A stretch of 26,251 bases of DNA. Origin: Paramecium octaurelia. Taxonomy: Eukaryota; Ciliophora; Oligohymenophorea; Peniculida; Parameciidae. The position numbers were made by a program, and so were the translations under genes. Where the stretch lies: NCBI GenBank assembly GCA_905182995.1, contig CAJJDP010000204.1:2902-29152 (forward strand). Direction: 5' to 3'. Shown in pieces: positions 1-10,785 of this stretch (positions are counted from its first letter, which is position 1; each line of letters begins with the position of its first letter). Below the pieces are notes generated by a model. The model searched no databases and was not told the DNA's origin. It saw only the letters and a program-made list of their open reading frames with translations.

Positions 1-540
1 GCTATACATAAGCTTAACATAAACAAATTATTTATTGCAGTATCAATATTGTTGTAAATAGATAATAATAATATTGAGCCATTCATATGGGTAAATATTA
101 TTTTTGATGAACTATTTATTTTATCTCAACATAGCTACATATTATCTAAATTAAATTTTAATCTTGTTCTTTTAGTCACATAAACATACATCTAAGAATT
201 CTAACTATTCATAAAGGTTGAAATTATTGACTTAATTGTAGCATTTATCTTTATAAATGTATCTATCTTTTGCTAGAAATTTTGAAGCTAATCAAGAATC
301 GTTAGCTTTAATAATGATTCCATTCAATTTTTATTAAAATTTTTCTCGCAAAATTACATGATATTCTTAAGAAAATAAATGCCTTAGGTATTTAGAAGGT
401 ATTATTAGTATTATAACTTTTTTGGTTCATTCTGTTGATAAATTGAAGGAACCAGTTACAGGTAGTTGTCCTATTATTATGCTTCTCAATAAATTAGGTT
501 TCAGCTCTTTACTAATATTACAATTAATTCAAATCAATGT
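1..540. other. A+T-rich stretch without a supported gene
   Basis: Short fragments on the plus strand read like protein under the ciliate code, for example around 410..520, but no frame stays open convincingly and no family motif is visible. It may hold the decayed 5' flank or N-terminus of the WD40 relic that follows. I see no promoter or RNA gene. Confidence 0.4.
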
Positions 541-2097
541 TAAAGTGTCTTTTATATGTTAAATTTCTCTCTTTATTTGATTTCTTCAACAATGATCAAA
601 AAGGAAGAGAAGATTCTTTAATGCTCTATTCATAAGCAGCAAATCTTAATGGTATCTAATAATTCAATGTTAAAAAAGAAGTAAAGACTATTATCGAATC
701 AATGCATAGAAAATGCGGAATCAAAGAAACTTAAAGGAATTTATTGAAGAAAATCAAAAGTTAAGAAAATATATTTTTGAGAATGTTGTAACCATTAATA
801 GCAAATCTCTTGATAATCAAACTTCTACATTAATTAAGTCTAGAGTTGCTCAAAATATAGAAAAATTAATTGGTTATATAGATGAATAGATTTAAGAAAT
901 GTTGAGATGTAGATAATAAAATGCCTGGTATATCTTTTTTGATGAGTTAGAAATTTAATTACTAAAACAAAAATTGATTGGTTCAATTAGGAATTTATAA
1001 TAGATCAATTATATAAGCTAATTAATCAAAAATGTTTGAAGATCAATAAAAATTTACATTTTAAATCATTTTAAGAATCCAAGAAGTGGGAAGAATTATT
1101 GAAAAGTTTATAAAATCAAGGAAACTAAAAATACGATGCTAGGATACAATAGGAAATGAATTAAATTGCCATTTAATAGGAATAACTAGAATAACACTAA
1201 TAATGATAGATAAAAAATTGAGCTTAAATTAATTGATGATTCAAAATAATCGAGTGGGTAGTGTTTTGCAATAGTGTTTGATAAAACAGTATTAATTATG
1301 AAATTTTTGAGAGTCCTAAATTTTGAACTTTGAAAAAGGAAAATTAGAATTAGTTAAAACTTACTCCTAACATCAAGATGCTATTTGACGTCTAGTGTAT
1401 AGCAAATTCAGAAGTTCATTTATTTTTGGTTCTATAGATTACGCTCTTATCTATTGGTAATAAATTAATCAACAAGAGCAGTAAAATTCATAGCCATTTT
1501 AAAATCATATTGAAGGAGTTATTTTAATGCTAAATAAGGAAGAGGATTAGGTTATTTCATGAATTTTTGATATTTACATAAATGTTTGGAAAGTAGATTT
1601 TATGAAGAGTCAGCTGACTTTTCTTTATTCCTTTAGTAAACATGAAAACAGTGTAGAGTCATTATAGTTAATTCTCTGAAACTGAATTGGTGTCCTGTGG
1701 ATTTGATGAATTCAGAATATGGGATAAATATATATAATCAGTTGCTAATAAAGGGTATAAAATACATTTAATAAATGATCAAAAATTGTCTTTGGGTAAC
1801 TATGGATGTAGATATTGATGAAGTTTTAGTATTTGAATTATAGAGTGGAGTTTTAAATAAAATACTAATAAAACTATCAAATTAACTAAAAATAATAAAA
1901 GTGAGGATGATATGAATTTTCAAATCTTACATAATTAAGAAAAAAATGTATTATTGATAAGATATAAATATCATATCTATTTGTTTAGATAATTAGTCGA
2001 TGGTATACTTAAGGTTGATAAATTATTAAATTGTTAGATTAAATAGATTTTTCGAAATATAACTCACAATGGAGAGTATTTAGTATTTTGGATCTGA
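540..2097 (+). pseudogene. Decayed WD40-repeat protein gene (relic A)
   Basis: Read with TAA/TAG as Gln, this is a broken member of the large Paramecium WD40 family, whose beta-propellers usually scaffold protein complexes. An N-terminal helical part occupies about 570..1200, including a segment at 737..1039 that ends near WYIFFDELEIQ. The propeller begins near 1202 with LIDDS and CFAIVF. Blades are visible as LVYSK...SIDYALIYW (about 1389..1450), INVWKVDF (about 1575..1600), LVSCGFDEFRIWDKY (about 1690..1732) and a C-terminal NGEYLVFW (about 2070..2091). The reading frame changes at least six times (near 735, 1030, 1200, 1326, 1675, 1810 and 1890), and in-frame TGA codons sit at 1386 and 1560. 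It cannot encode one protein as it stands. It is a close paralogue of the minus-strand gene at 10786..12232; both share LIDDS, WKVDF, the HHIYL/YHIYL stretch and YLVFW. The WD40 identity is secure, but the 5' limit is not. Confidence 0.85.
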
Positions 2098-3266
2098 GAA
2101 AAGAAAAGTAAAGTATTAAACTTCGCATTAGCTTTTCGTCAAGAGAGAAAGGAAAGTCAACGCTTAATTGAGAGTAAAATAAAGTTATCTACGAAATGAT
2201 AACTTGGAATGCACTTTAATAACTTTGGATAAAAGTAAAAACTATTACAAATATTTCTCGAAATAGATGAGTTCTTTATTGAGACAATATTTAATTAAAT
2301 ATCTATGCTAATAGTATCTGACCAATTTTAATATAGATAAGATTATGTATAAAAATACTCTTACACTTTCATAAGTGGTATTTCACGATGTTATTTATGG
2401 TTGGATAGCATGTTCTGAATGCTTTGGAATAATAACAATCGTTTGATAAATGACAATTTAGCAATTTTCAAATTTGAATTATTATCTACACAGTTTCCAA
2501 TTTATACGATAGTACGGAGAGTGATTGAACAGATAAAGTTGAAGGTATTGAAATTAAAGAATAGTTGAATAGTATATATAAGCAGGTAATAAGAAGGTAC
2601 AAGTCTTTATTTATACAAGATTCTATTCTTAATAGTTTAATCTTTTTTAAAAAGCATAATTAATTTCAAACTTGTGTAAATGGCTTATTTTTAGTATTAA
2701 ATTTACTTCCTCCATAAGGCTAAAAATATATATATAGATGGTATAATCCCAGTATTTATTTGCAAATTCCAGAGTAAAATATACAGTTAGTCTTTAATCT
2801 TTGATATGTTATTATAGTTACGACTAAATTCAATATCCATTTACCACGTTTTATTATTTGATATTCACAATTCTACTCAACTTGAGAATATAGGTAAAAT
2901 AATTAAATACTTTCTACTCTTTATTTAATAGTAGTAAATAATAAATTCCAATTTCGCTGTGTTGCTTACTTACTTTTAAATTATTTATTTTTAACATTAA
3001 TTTAAAATGATGTTGATTTTAACATAAATCAAATGTTCAAAATAATAAAATAGGATTATCCTATTTAAATAGGAGATGCTATTCATTTTCTCAATCATTT
3101 GAATAGATTTCAGGGATTCGAAAATACTTCCAAAACTTATAGCTACACTAAAGCTTAGTAATACTTGAATAAGAAACCTGGATCCTTACTTTAGACAACT
3201 TGCAATGGAGGGTTGCTTCTCTACAATAATCACAAATTAATAGTCAGTTCGATCAAGTCCTATAAT
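2098..3266. other. Non-coding or unrecognised A+T-rich stretch
   Basis: This is the 3' flank of WD40 relic A. TGA codons interrupt all plus frames at short intervals from 2160 to 2570, and no motif is visible on either strand. The only structured element I see is a 16-base perfect palindrome at 3059..3074, centred on TTTAAA. Confidence 0.4.
3059..3074. repeat. 16-bp perfect palindrome
   Basis: The sequence TCCTATTTAAATAGGA equals its own reverse complement. It could be a small hairpin or protein-binding site, but palindromes of this size arise readily in such A+T-rich DNA. No function is assigned. Confidence 0.5.
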
Positions 3267-4289
3267 TAAATACAAAATTTTGATGAAATTTAATCAATAA
3301 AATAGAGAATCTACTTAGTGCTCAATATTATTTTGTAAATAAAATAAAGAGTTTTTAACATTGCAATTAACACGCGTTGAAATAAACTCGCAACTAGAGG
3401 ATAGCATTCTATAATATAGGCAGAGTAATATGAATCGCTCATTATATCCAAAGATTTTTATTGGTAATGTTTCATCTTATATAGTATTGACACTTTAAAA
3501 AGAATTCTTATGATTCTCATAAAAGTTCATAGATTTCATCAAATTCTATTAATAAATATTGTCTGTAAGTATAAGTAAACATTAACATTACCAAATTACT
3601 ATTAAATTAAAAAAATGAAGTTTTCCCTTTATATTTTAAAGTTTAGATTAATTTTTGAATTGTCAAATATTAAAGACATTTTTTCAGGTTAATTTTTGAC
3701 CGATATGATATGTAAGTTTAACCTTAATTGAAGAATATTTTTATTTTTAGGCTAATTCTGTTGTTGTAATTAATTATGAAAAACTGGTTGGATTGTTTAC
3801 AAATTTAACATATTTCCTAATTTCTATCAATCTTATTGTTTAGCTAATACATAACTTCCATTTTTAATTTCTAAGTATAAATAATATTACTAATATTATA
3901 AATAAAAAGTATTAATTCTACGAATTTTAAATTTAGTTAGAAATATCTATGTGGATTAAATAAAAATCTTGGTAGGTTCAATGACGTTGGTTAAGATATT
4001 GTTATAGTTAATTTTGATATGAAATAATTATTATCAAGTGTTTAGCTATTTTGGTGCAGGCTCATATATGTCGCATTCATTTAAAGAATGAATTTCTTAT
4101 ATTTAATAGCAAGAATTAAAAAATCTTTTTGAAATTACTTTTGACATAATGGAAGGAACTTATTCGGGATTGAAATTGAGAGTAGCTTAATCATTGTAAA
4201 GAATGATTTTCTATTCAATTTCATGTTAATTTGTATTTTCAATCTAAAAACCCTCTATCTTATTCGACCTCGATAATTTTTCAATATTA

Positions 4290-4321
4290 ATTATTAATCT
4301 TTGTTAACAAAGATTAATAAT
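4290..4321. repeat. 32-bp perfect palindrome, copy 1
   Basis: The arms ATTATTAATCTTTGTT and AACAAAGATTAATAAT are exact reverse complements with no spacer, centred on GTTAAC between 4305 and 4306. It could form a cruciform or bind a dimeric protein. It lies about 85 bases downstream of the duplicated 3' end of the membrane-protein gene, so a role at transcript ends is conceivable but unproven. Confidence 0.8.
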
Positions 4322-4405
4322 AGACTTTTATTTCTTATAATTTTGTAAAATGTTTACTATCTCTAATTAACCTTGTTTTTAGCAAGAACAAAAAATTTTT
4401 TTTCT

Positions 4406-4636
4406 TCATTACCTACACCCAAAGATTATTAACCAAATTTCCAAATTAGATTTGCCTTAATCTATTATTCTAATTTCATTTTGTGAGTTATTGATTTGAT
4501 TACTGATTATTCGTTATGTTTATTTGAAGTGGTTCTGAGAATTGAAAAGATTATTCACAATTTCTAATTTCATAAAGTTTTCAATAATTTGCTTTAAAAT
4601 AATAGCTACAATCATAATTAAAATTTAAAATATTCC
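4406..4636 (-). pseudogene. Duplicated C-terminal end of the membrane-protein gene
   Basis: This is the same sequence as 5777..6007. It encodes the last hydrophobic segment and tail of the membrane protein, ending at a TGA at 4406. It begins at the N, so it has no upstream coding sequence. It is most likely an assembly duplicate rather than a second gene. Confidence 0.75.
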
Positions 4637-4637
4637 N
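4637..4637. other. Single-N assembly join
   Basis: A lone N sits exactly between the two identical 1,370-base copies. This is typical of a placeholder for a gap of unknown or negative size. Confidence 0.9.
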
Positions 4638-6007
4638 TAAATACAAAATTTTGATGAAATTTAATCAATAAAATAGAGAATCTACTTAGTGCTCAATATT
4701 ATTTTGTAAATAAAATAAAGAGTTTTTAACATTGCAATTAACACGCGTTGAAATAAACTCGCAACTAGAGGATAGCATTCTATAATATAGGCAGAGTAAT
4801 ATGAATCGCTCATTATATCCAAAGATTTTTATTGGTAATGTTTCATCTTATATAGTATTGACACTTTAAAAAGAATTCTTATGATTCTCATAAAAGTTCA
4901 TAGATTTCATCAAATTCTATTAATAAATATTGTCTGTAAGTATAAGTAAACATTAACATTACCAAATTACTATTAAATTAAAAAAATGAAGTTTTCCCTT
5001 TATATTTTAAAGTTTAGATTAATTTTTGAATTGTCAAATATTAAAGACATTTTTTCAGGTTAATTTTTGACCGATATGATATGTAAGTTTAACCTTAATT
5101 GAAGAATATTTTTATTTTTAGGCTAATTCTGTTGTTGTAATTAATTATGAAAAACTGGTTGGATTGTTTACAAATTTAACATATTTCCTAATTTCTATCA
5201 ATCTTATTGTTTAGCTAATACATAACTTCCATTTTTAATTTCTAAGTATAAATAATATTACTAATATTATAAATAAAAAGTATTAATTCTACGAATTTTA
5301 AATTTAGTTAGAAATATCTATGTGGATTAAATAAAAATCTTGGTAGGTTCAATGACGTTGGTTAAGATATTGTTATAGTTAATTTTGATATGAAATAATT
5401 ATTATCAAGTGTTTAGCTATTTTGGTGCAGGCTCATATATGTCGCATTCATTTAAAGAATGAATTTCTTATATTTAATAGCAAGAATTAAAAAATCTTTT
5501 TGAAATTACTTTTGACATAATGGAAGGAACTTATTCGGGATTGAAATTGAGAGTAGCTTAATCATTGTAAAGAATGATTTTCTATTCAATTTCATGTTAA
5601 TTTGTATTTTCAATCTAAAAACCCTCTATCTTATTCGACCTCGATAATTTTTCAATATTAATTATTAATCTTTGTTAACAAAGATTAATAATAGACTTTT
5701 ATTTCTTATAATTTTGTAAAATGTTTACTATCTCTAATTAACCTTGTTTTTAGCAAGAACAAAAAATTTTTTTTCTTCATTACCTACACCCAAAGATTAT
5801 TAACCAAATTTCCAAATTAGATTTGCCTTAATCTATTATTCTAATTTCATTTTGTGAGTTATTGATTTGATTACTGATTATTCGTTATGTTTATTTGAAG
5901 TGGTTCTGAGAATTGAAAAGATTATTCACAATTTCTAATTTCATAAAGTTTTCAATAATTTGCTTTAAAATAATAGCTACAATCATAATTAAAATTTAAA
6001 ATATTCC
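4638..6007. repeat. 1,370-bp direct repeat, copy 2
   Basis: This is the second copy of 3267..4636. Its right edge (6007) falls inside the minus-strand membrane-protein gene, at the second glycine of the LGG motif. On this side the gene continues intact to the right, whereas in copy 1 it stops at the N. That is what a contig end inside a gene would produce. Confidence 0.95.
5661..5692. repeat. 32-bp perfect palindrome, copy 2
   Basis: This is the identical palindrome carried in the second repeat copy. It lies about 85 bases beyond the TGA stop of the minus-strand gene at 5777..6913. If the duplication is an assembly artefact, only one palindrome exists in the genome. Confidence 0.8.
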
Positions 6008-6913
6008 TCCTAGTTTTCCTAAAATTGTTTGCCATTTAACATAAGTTCTAATATTATTTGTTTATTTATAATCTAGCATAATATCCTGAATAACCAAATA
6101 TTGATTATCATAAAATTCAGATATCTCTCTCCATTCACTTTATTAAATGTTTGATTAATCCAAAATTTATTCCCAAATTAATCCTTCATCAGTAAAAGTT
6201 TACATGAGTTTATATCTTTAAGAAATAGCCTTAGAACTGCTTAAAGAAAACCTTGTAAATTCATTTGTTATGATTTCTTGAAATGGTTATCTTGGTCCAA
6301 TTCTAAGATATTTTCTATTTCCTTTTCTGATGCAAAAACTCAAGACAAACTTGTATTATGACAAGCAGAAAACTAAATAAATATGTATCTGAATGAATGG
6401 GATGTAACTTAGTTATTATTTCTAAGAAGTTAATAATTTTTTTTACTAACGGATTCTCTTATAGATATTTCCAGTTTATGCATTGGATTCCTCCTATTTT
6501 TATAATTGAAAAGTATTCCTGTTATATATAAGTTGTAAAATGTGACATATTACATGGTTTGATTGGTAATTATGTGCACCTTATAATTGCAGTTATTTTT
6601 GCTTCGAATTGACAGAGATTTTTCCTGAATCTTTATTTATCTCCCTTAATCTCTCACATTAACTGATATTAAGATTGAAATATCGATCAATTCCTATTAT
6701 GGGCAATGTATGTGAAGTTATTATTCTAAAGTAGAAATGGCTAATTAAAATGTATTTTTCTACTTTGGCATCAGAAATCAATAATTCTGTTTAACAAATC
6801 GTTGTTTGGATTGAGAAATCAAAGTGACTACTTCTGAGAGAAAAAAATAAAATCTTGAGGCACAAATCATTAATGAGGCTAGAAGAAAAAGTGTAGAAGG
6901 TTATTTTTTTCAT
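5777..6913 (-). CDS. Probable ciliate membrane protein, 378 aa (ciliate code)
   Basis: A TGA-free minus frame runs from 7180 down to the TGA at 5777. The only in-frame ATG upstream of the recognisable part is at 6913, giving 378 residues with TAA/TAG read as Gln. The C-terminal half resembles, from my memory of the family, the many ciliate 'putative transmembrane proteins'. It has FTDEGLIWE at about residues 240-248, then a Tyr/Gln-rich stretch, TYVKWQTIL, and an LGG motif at 301-303 leading into a hydrophobic segment (about 304-318). The middle is less convincing. Around 6310..6420 another frame gives a better-looking stretch (ASEKEIENIL), so old frameshifts may exist and the frame may be open partly by luck. 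An N-terminal membrane segment, expected in such proteins, is not clear. Function is unknown. The 3' end lies in the duplicated block. Confidence 0.55.
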
Positions 6914-8063
6914 TTTAGTATTGTAAAATTAGGTTATTATCCGAAAATGTCTAAATGAAATAGAAATTAATTCTTGAGTTTCTAAACTACACTGGAATTG
7001 CGAGCAGATTGGCTTAACATTTAAAATATTTTAATTAATATCATCCCTTATAAAAAAGATATTGTTTTTATTAGCACTCAGAAATACATGATGATTATAT
7101 AATTCTAAATTCAATATATCTATCTTAAATAAATCGTTAATTAATAAATATATATAACTAAAAAACGCAAATTTTCTTCTTCATAAGATCTTATTTTAGA
7201 TGTCTGGAGTGTGAATTATTTAAGACTGAATATTTGATAATTATACATGAATGGAATAAATATATTAAGTTTAACAAATTTAATAATCAATTTAATCTTA
7301 ACAGATAGAAAACTTTAAAATTGCGATAATGTGTCTTCTCTTTTAGACTAATGAGTTTTCTTTTGTATTATCTAATGATAGTAGAGAATTAGAAAATTCC
7401 AATCACAAATAATGAGCTATCATTTTTTAAATGTATTACTAAGCTGACAAGCAAATTTATTCTCAAAATTGTATTATAAGATTTTATAGACATAATAAAA
7501 TTTTACATTTAACTCTCATGCAATTAGTTTTTTAAATCATGTAATTCTCTGACTTCCAGCTCCTTTTATTTTATGATTACCATATGCAAAATTCTGTTAC
7601 AAAATGGCAATCGTTCAACAATTCAGCTAAGATACTACTTAATGTAGTAATCCAATTGTTGAAACCTCCCAATAATTGTTGATTTCAACTAAATGTACTT
7701 CGTGTACATCTTGGTTACTACTTATTTTTAGACTTGCGCCAAATATACTACTCCATATATTGAAAATATGCTATAATAAATGATATTTAAAGACTGATCC
7801 AGTTAATTGCGCGCATCATTGCCCACTACTCTGTTGAAGCTAGTGTAGCAGTTCGAGCTGTTATTGTTTGTCCATATAAAATGCGATTAAATTATTCAAT
7901 AAGACTTGCACTATTTATTCAATTTATTATGCCAATTACTGTTGAGCCTCTAAATAGTATATTTCTTGATTCAAATTTCTGATGATTCATTTAGAGTACT
8001 GCTAGGTCAGTCCTTCAAATATCCATACCCAATCTGATAAAAATGTTCTTACATTTGATATAA
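6914..8063. other. A+T-rich stretch without a supported gene
   Basis: The minus frame of the preceding gene stays open to a TGA at 7181 but contains no further ATG. Between 7590 and 7960 the plus strand shows a cluster of TGT/TGC codons (for example near 7807..7870), which suggested a surface-antigen-like cysteine pattern. It is interrupted by TGA and has no regular spacing. I see nothing else. Confidence 0.35.
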
Positions 8064-8530
8064 TCATTAGTCCTCATTTTTCAAATTAGCCGAATAATTT
8101 TATTTTCTAATTTTAGAGTGATTGCCATATTTTTCTAGTGAAATAACTAAATAGTATGGCATTTTTAAGACTGTTTCTAATTTTATGACCCATATTTGTT
8201 CAAAATAAAAAGAAAACTATTAAAAGGATGCCATAACTTCATCCAAAGACAGTGACTGGACTTACTTTTAATAAGAATTTACTCTTGATACTAGTTAATC
8301 AGCATAAATTAATAGAGATCAACTAGCATTTCCCTTTGAAAGATTTTTGGAATATTTAGCCAGCTTTACTTCCAAGTCATCTAATAATGTTCTTTCATTC
8401 ATTTTATGAATATCTCTACTTAAAGTTCAAATTATTTTATCTTTTTCTAATGAAGCATCAAAGTAATTATTGGAATTTATATAACCTTTTTCCTTAAATC
8501 TAAAGTAAACGATTAGATGCACTCAGGATC
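8064..8530 (-). pseudogene. Possible decayed coding segment, unknown family
   Basis: One minus frame runs from about 8530 down to a TGA at 8064, interrupted by in-frame TGA codons at 8427 and 8319. The translation is rich in charged residues and looks protein-like, for example NERTLLDDLEVKLAKYSK and LLIYADQLVSRV, rather than the Ile/Asn/Phe mixture typical of random A+T-rich DNA. I recognise no family. Two TGAs in about 155 codons is close to chance, so length is no argument; only composition supports the call. It may instead be a relic of a helical protein or not coding at all. Confidence 0.3.
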
Positions 8531-8841
8531 GTAAGTTTAGTTCTTACTAAGGACTTTCTATTACCTCTAGACAGGAAGAATAAAAAAATTAAAATTTTTG
8601 GATTTCCCTATAACTTCCCTGTTCAATAATTGATTAAAGTTATTAGTGAAATTAGACTAAAGATGAATTAGTTGCAATACAATAATGGTTTCACTAAATA
8701 GAGAATATTCGAAAATTTAAATGTAACAATTATGCCAATAAATAATATTTTAGAAATAATGTGAGTAATAGACTAATTGTATTTAATTGTTACAATAAAA
8801 ATTTGGAACAATCATCAAAATAAAAGAAAGAACAGTGGTTA

Positions 8842-9780
8842 TCATGGACCCGAGCAATTCACCATACACGGGTACCAAATCGTTACAATAATAAAAGCAA
8901 TATTCGTAATACAGTGATATCCCCTTTCAATTCCATTTTGCTCAAATACCCTTCCTAAAGAATTCCTTAAAAATCTATCTTTTAAATACTCTAAATAATA
9001 ATAGTATTTTTCTTGATTTTTATCATATAGTTTAAATATAATGAGTAATTGACCAATATGGATTTTAGCCTATTAATTTGAAAGAATTAAGCAAGCAAAT
9101 TAATTATCAGTATAAAATTTGATTTTTTATATTTAATTCCCTTTTAGAGCAGCGAATATATATTAGTAATCTAAATCAATAATCTTATAATTAAGTTCTC
9201 ATATGAAGAAGATTGGATGACTTTGTAATATTAAATGAATATAGGATCTTATGCATGCTCAATTTTATTAACATTTCTAAAGATAAATTATAAAGAGATC
9301 ATATTTTTTAAATATTGATGGTATTCTGTTATACTCATATAGATAAACATCATATATCCTAATTATTAATATTGAATTTTCAAATGTTTTATTTAAAACA
9401 ATGTTCATTATTTTTCCTGTGTTTAGATTTATTATGACTCCTTCTAATTATCTTGGTTTATAAGAAATAAGTCTTGCTTGTCATGTATTTTTACTGAACT
9501 TTTTATTATGTAATTAAATAGAGATCTTAGGTGCGACTTGTAAATTTTTATCAACAATAATGAAGGTCTTCCGCTTATAGATGTGTAAGGATAGTATCAG
9601 GAAAAGTATCAATATTTTTATGAAAATTTTGGCTTTTCTATAAAAATTTGAAAACAGTATATTCAATTTTATAGACACTGAGAGATTAATGTAAGATTTG
9701 TTCTCAGGATCTTCTTAGTATACAAAAGTGAATTATTAAATACATTTATTATATAAATATATGGATCCTACTATTTAAAC
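8842..9780 (-). pseudogene. Possible decayed coding frame, unknown family
   Basis: A single minus frame spans 9780 to the TGA at 8842 with internal TGAs at 9481, 9259 and 9199. The longest uninterrupted part (9198..8845) has 118 codons. Protein-like stretches include INLNTGKIMNIVLNKTFE (about 9380..9430) and YLEYLKDRFLRNSLGRVFEQ (about 8930..8990). About five TGAs would be expected by chance over this length, so three is not strong evidence. There is no ATG that would make a full gene and no recognisable domain. Read it as a candidate relic only. Confidence 0.25.
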
Positions 9781-10785
9781 TCATAAACGGTTTATAAATA
9801 GTTGACAAGAGATAGATCAATTACCAAAACGCTTTAAAATTTTATTGATGGGATTGCAAATTATATCTAGATAGTGGATATCACAAAATTATTAGAACTA
9901 TTGCTAACACTTTGAATTGTTATTCTATATTAATTTTAATATTACTATATATCTTTATTATGCCCATCTGGATGATTATTTTAATCTTATAAAAACTTTT
10001 TGTTTAACTTTTTTAAAATCTTAGTTAAATCACAAAAAGAAAATTTTAAGAATATATATACATAACCTACAATTAAGTTAAAAATTATAACATTTGAGGT
10101 GAAGGATGAATGAATTTGTTAATCAATTGAGTATTCTTAATTTACTATCAATTTGGAAAGTAAGTATACTAATTGTTTGCTAAATTAATTGGTATGTTAC
10201 AAGGCAAGTTATAAGTCGCTATAGATATATATATATCTAGATTGATTTAAGCGAATACGGACAAAATAAATGAACAAAAAAATTTAATTATTATTGAGCA
10301 TGAATGACTAAATTATTGTTCTTTAAAAAATATAAAGCACTAGTTTTAATTAATTGTTCAATTCTTAAACTATTCTTAATATGCATTCACTACTGATAAG
10401 ATCAGTACAATCATAATATTAACAAGCAAATAAATGAAGATCACATTTGGCATTAATAACTAAAAATCATACTTTAATTATATTAATATTTTAAGCATTT
10501 CCCTACCTTTAAAGTTTAAATAAAGTTAGAATTAGAATATATTATTAATCATTCTAGTCTTAAGAGGAAACAATTAAATAATTAAACTTCATGAAAGAAA
10601 ATTTAAATGTAGTTTATATTCAGAATCAAAATTAGTATTTAGATTTGAAAAAATATCATAAATAACCTAATTATAATTATAATTGATAAAGATATTAATC
10701 ACTATCTTAATCCTTTTTAGTTTAATAATTCTAACAATGTTGAAAATAATTATTTACTTTATAATAAAAATGATAAATAAATACT
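9781..10785. other. Very A+T-rich intergenic stretch
   Basis: This is the 3' flank of the WD40 gene on the minus strand. G+C looks lower here than in the coding blocks. An 18-base palindrome built of TA steps lies at 10222..10239. I see no gene, RNA or regulatory site. Confidence 0.45.

Larger units (their letters stand above)
3267..4636. repeat. 1,370-bp direct repeat, copy 1
   Basis: Every stretch I compared in this copy matches 4638..6007 at a constant offset of 1,371 bases, from the TAAATACAAAATTTTG start to the AAATATTCC end. The copies abut with only one N between them. Identity over more than a kilobase of fast-evolving A+T-rich DNA, with an N exactly at the junction, points to two overlapping contigs that the assembler did not merge. 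The block contains the palindrome at 4290..4321 and the C-terminal coding end of the membrane-protein gene at 4406..4636. Apart from that I see no gene in it. Confidence 0.95.

Noticed and set aside
7590..7960. Cysteine-codon cluster suggesting a Paramecium surface antigen
   Set aside because: The cysteines lack the regular spacing of surface-antigen repeats and TGA codons interrupt the frame.
10222..10239. 18-bp TA-rich palindrome
   Set aside because: It is mainly a TA dinucleotide run, expected in this composition.
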